Shown here piece after piece: positions 61,752 through 64,000 of a stretch of DNA of 64,000 nucleotides. The position numbers were made by a program, and so were the translations under genes. The stretch spans positions 248,001 through 312,000 of the forward strand of contig JBDVXK010000010.1 in NCBI GenBank assembly GCA_039964455.1, in the 5' to 3' direction. This DNA comes from CALJFL01 sp039964455. Its GTDB lineage: Bacteria; Pseudomonadota; Gammaproteobacteria; Pseudomonadales; Halieaceae. The stretch's first letter is position 1; each line of letters starts with the position of its first letter. The notes under the pieces are model-generated. The model worked only from the letters and a program-made list of their open reading frames with translations, searched no databases and was not told the DNA's origin.

Positions 61752-62235
61752 GGTATTGCCAACTTAACTGCTCGAGATTGGTAAACTCGCCCATGACTAT
61801 TTATAGACGCCACCGATTCCCACCAGATATCATAAGTTACGCTGTCTGGCTCCACTACAAATTCAACTTGGGCCACCGCGACTTCGAAGATCTACTCGCG
61901 GAGCCCGGCATCACTGTCAGCCACTCACACATCCACCGACTCCAGTCTATGAGTCAGCACCCATAGTCGGGCGCTCTAATGGTTCATAAGTCTATGAAAG
62001 ATATAAAAAATGGTGGGCCCAGAAGGATTTGAACGGCAGCGGCCGACCGTCTTCGACCTGCCGATTATGAGTCGGGTGGAAAGGGCGAACGTTCCGAACA
62101 AAACCAAGGTGTTCAGAGGGGAGGGTGTCGAGACCGAACGTATGCCGAACCTGGGTTAGGTCGGTTTGTGGGGTGGAATTCAGTAATCCGAAGAATCGTA
62201 ACAGCTTTTCGAAACCGAACTCCGAACCAGGGCCG
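61752..62235 (+). repeat. Long direct repeat, copy 2 (IS remnant, tRNA half, tail)
   Basis: Begins GGTATTGCCAACTTAACTGC, followed by a decayed transposase frame (61,793-61,966; YRRHRFPPDIISYAVWLHYK), the CCATAGTCGGGCGCTC junction, a tRNA-like 3' half and a tail (GGGGAGGGTGTCGAGACCG ... GAAACCGAACTCC). Order, orientation and junctions are the same as copy 1. Confidence 0.8.
62011..62075 (-). pseudogene. tRNA(CAU)-like 3' half with 16-nt insertion, copy 2
   Basis: Minus-strand sequence: anticodon arm CCGA-CTCATAA-TCGG (anticodon CAU, so Met or Ile2), variable CAGGTC, T-stem GAAG, then a 16-nt insert (62,035-62,050), T-loop and stem GTTCAAATCCTTC, and acceptor TGGGCCC-ACCA. The 5' half is missing. 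Clearly derived from a tRNA, clearly not functional. Confidence 0.65.
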
Positions 62236-62262
62236 AGCTATCCTGTTACCGGCTAACGAGGT

Positions 62263-63282
62263 CTACGTTTCACTATCACTCACTATTTTTCGGAGCTCGC
62301 CAGGCGTTCTGTTGAAATGCTGTTTTATCGCTTTTCCGAAAGCAGCTTCAGAGGCGTAGCCGGCGCCTTCAGCGATACTTAACATTGAATCGTTACTGTT
62401 TTGCAGTTTGGACTTTGCCTTCATCAAGCGCGTACTCGTCAAATAGGATTTAGGCGTGGACCCGACCATATTTTCAAATTTCTGTGTGAAAGATGTGCGA
62501 CCCATGGCAGCGGCTTTGCACAGAGATTCCACCGTCCATTTCTGATCCGTCTCGGTGTGAATCAAATTTAGCGCCACACCTATGTGAGGGTCAGAGAGTG
62601 CAGCCATGAAGCCATTGGACTGTTTCATCTTGCGCATGTGCACTCTGAGCAGTTGAACAAAAAGGGCCTCAGCGAGGTGATCAACCATGAGTCGCTTTCC
62701 GGGGTATGACCCGAATGATTCCTCTATCAAGAGGTTCGTTAGGACGTCATGCCTGTGCAGATCACCACTTGACTTTGAGCTGGTCTGAATAAAGCAGGGG
62801 AGACTTTTGAGAAAGGGGTGATCAATAGATGAGTCATAAGACAACGCACCGCTCAGTAATATCGTAACCTGATCATCCCCCGGTGAGTCTCCACCAGCTG
62901 ATGGCGCCATCCGGGGATCGTTCCCCCAGGGGGCGCTATCCGATGCAGAAACTGTTACCTCGCCCGTTTTCAGTAATAAGAGACCGTCATCGCCAGTCAC
63001 TTTGACGACATTCTCTGCAACCAGATCCTGGCTGCCGGGACTATCACTGATCCAGTGAGCGCCTCCCGTGGGGAAGGCTACACCATCACCCGCCTGCAAT
63101 AGCATCAGGTCATCGCTACCGCTCTCTCGCAGATAGCACTGGCCTTGTATCACAGTATGAAAGATACCCTGAGGGCGATAGTGAACCTGCATATTCCAAG
63201 GCCCACCAACGGCTCTGCAAACGTAGATCTTTGCTGATAGCTGAATCGTTTGTAACAGGTCTGACAAGGCGTCCATTATCAA
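62263..63282 (-). CDS. AraC-family regulator with cupin sensor
   Basis: 339 residues. The N-terminal cupin_6 type domain (residues about 5-190; HTVIQGQCYL, LQAGDGVAFPTGGAHWI) should bind a small molecule. The C-terminal AraC domain has two HTHs: TVESLCKAAAMGRTSFTQKFE and MLSIAEGAGYASEAAFGKAIK, followed by FNRTPGELRK. It is divergent from the GST gene, which it likely regulates (204 bp between starts). Such AraC/cupin regulators often control dehydrogenase, oxygenase or GST genes in Proteobacteria. Confidence 0.88.
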   Translation of the reverse strand: MIMDALSDLLQTIQLSAKIYVCRAVGGPWNMQVHYRPQGIFHTVIQGQCYLRESGSDDLMLLQAGDGVAFPTGGAHWISDSPGSQDLVAENVVKVTGDDGLLLLKTGEVTVSASDSAPWGNDPRMAPSAGGDSPGDDQVTILLSGALSYDSSIDHPFLKSLPCFIQTSSKSSGDLHRHDVLTNLLIEESFGSYPGKRLMVDHLAEALFVQLLRVHMRKMKQSNGFMAALSDPHIGVALNLIHTETDQKWTVESLCKAAAMGRTSFTQKFENMVGSTPKSYLTSTRLMKAKSKLQNSNDSMLSIAEGAGYASEAAFGKAIKQHFNRTPGELRKIVSDSET

Positions 63283-63486
63283 TATTCTATAGTGAATCTA
63301 AGCTCGCGGGCTATGGCCATGTCTTCATTCCGATAAAAATGACAAGAACTACGGTAAAACCAACATTTTCAAAAGATGTAATCAGGACGAAACTGAATTC
63401 ATAGAAAAAGTGACAACCTTCCCATTGGCGGCTTAATGCAGGTGAGTTGGTTGTTGTCTCGTTCAAGTATCTAGTAGAGGTATTAA

Positions 63487-64000
63487 GTGACTGATATCAA
63501 ACTGTACGGGTATTCGACCAGCCCCTATGTCCGCAAAGTAGGCTGCTGCCTTTACTACAAAAATCTGCCCTTTGAGTTTATTCCCGTTAACCCCACAGAC
63601 CCCAGAGAAATAGCCTTCACCAGGCAGACCCAGGTTCCCGTTTTGCAGATCAATGATGAGTGGCGAACCGACTCCACTCCGCTCGCGATATGGTTAGACG
63701 AGTTATTTCCTGAAAAGCCCTTGTTGGGTAACACTGAGCAGGAGCGGGAAAGCATTTTGGCGCTGGATTCATGGGTTTCAGATAGTCTTATCTTGGCTGG
63801 CTTCCGATCCGCTTATGAAGGCGAGATGAGCGCGAAGTTTCGACATACAGCATGGCGGCTGGCCGCAATTGTCAGCAGCCAGACGCCTGTGCCCGATGAA
63901 ATTCGCAACGCCTGGCCTGACCTGTTGAAAACGGCGCCTTTCATTAAGCACATGATGTGCGATGTAGACACATCAGAAACCCTGGCAGAAATGCAAGCGC
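63487..64000 (+). CDS. Glutathione S-transferase-like protein, 5' part
   Basis: GTG 63487 follows TAGAGGTATTAA and opens a frame that runs off the window (171 codons). N-terminal thioredoxin-like domain: KLYGYSTSPYVRKVGCCLYY (residues 4-23), RQTQVPVLQIND with the cis-Pro turn, and RTDSTPLAIWLDELFP with the Asp-Ser that binds glutathione. The helical domain starts near residue 95. Divergent from the AraC gene. The end of the protein is not in the window. Confidence 0.85.
   Translation, partial: MTDIKLYGYSTSPYVRKVGCCLYYKNLPFEFIPVNPTDPREIAFTRQTQVPVLQINDEWRTDSTPLAIWLDELFPEKPLLGNTEQERESILALDSWVSDSLILAGFRSAYEGEMSAKFRHTAWRLAAIVSSQTPVPDEIRNAWPDLLKTAPFIKHMMCDVDTSETLAEMQA

Noticed and set aside
49544..62235. 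CRISPR array or integron attC sites
   Set aside because: The repeats are long, few and widely spaced, with no short regular repeat-spacer pattern or integrase gene.

Overview
The window looks like a chromosomal, largely accessory segment from a marine-type gammaproteobacterium. CYP153 and other P450s, a carotenoid oxygenase, LLM oxidoreductase, atypical thiolase, SRPBCC, GST and TetR genes together with a YfiR-type signalling operon recall Cellvibrionales (Halieaceae or Spongiibacteraceae). That placement is inference from gene content; no rRNA or intact tRNA gene was found.

Layout. 0-3.4 kb: the end of a GAF plus TIR-like protein, an OafA-like acyltransferase and a GFA-fold protein. 3.5-12.8 kb: a redox and epoxide-type cluster with a two-dinucleotide-fold flavoprotein, a small membrane protein with the signature residues of styrene oxide isomerase, an SRPBCC protein, a TetR regulator with a candidate operator, a GST, an M20 peptidase, a second TetR, an SDR and several membrane proteins. 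12.8-20.7 kb: a MobA-like aromatic hydroxylase, a DsbB-like protein and a 1639-residue repeat-rich surface protein preceded by a perfect CRP/Vfr-type site. 20.8-36.1 kb: a CYP153 P450 behind a broken TetR gene, a carotenoid oxygenase, RsuA, an NAPE-PLD-like hydrolase, a translationally coupled LLM oxidoreductase/thiolase pair, a PlsB-like acyltransferase, a 2OG-Fe(II) oxygenase, a lipase and a ribbon-helix-helix/zinc-ribbon protein with its own palindromic promoter.

36.4-44.3 kb is a clear regulon: a TetR gene, aldehyde dehydrogenase, MDR reductase, carboxymuconolactone-decarboxylase-like protein, alpha/beta hydrolase, DUF1330 protein, FAH hydrolase and MFS permease. Near-identical pairs of 13-bp palindromes lie upstream of the TetR gene and in the DUF1330/FAH divergent promoter, so one regulator probably controls both arms of an unassigned catabolic pathway. 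44.5-49.5 kb holds an M28-like peptidase with altered metal-site residues, an Ntn-type amidase and a K+-channel-like RCK protein with an unusual filter.

49.5-62.3 kb is mobile-element territory. One IS6-family element with a frameshifted transposase, at least seven decayed relatives, two 157-bp MITEs of identical length, and a roughly 480-bp direct repeat (IS remnant, 3' half of a CAU tRNA carrying a 16-nt insert, and a tail) bracket a 12-kb segment. That segment carries two P450s, a DAD-like cupin, a membrane glycosyltransferase-like protein, a PIN toxin whose N-terminus has been lost at an IS end beside its intact RHH antitoxin, and a YfiR/hybrid kinase/outer-membrane operon. The window ends with an AraC regulator divergent from a GST gene that runs off the edge.
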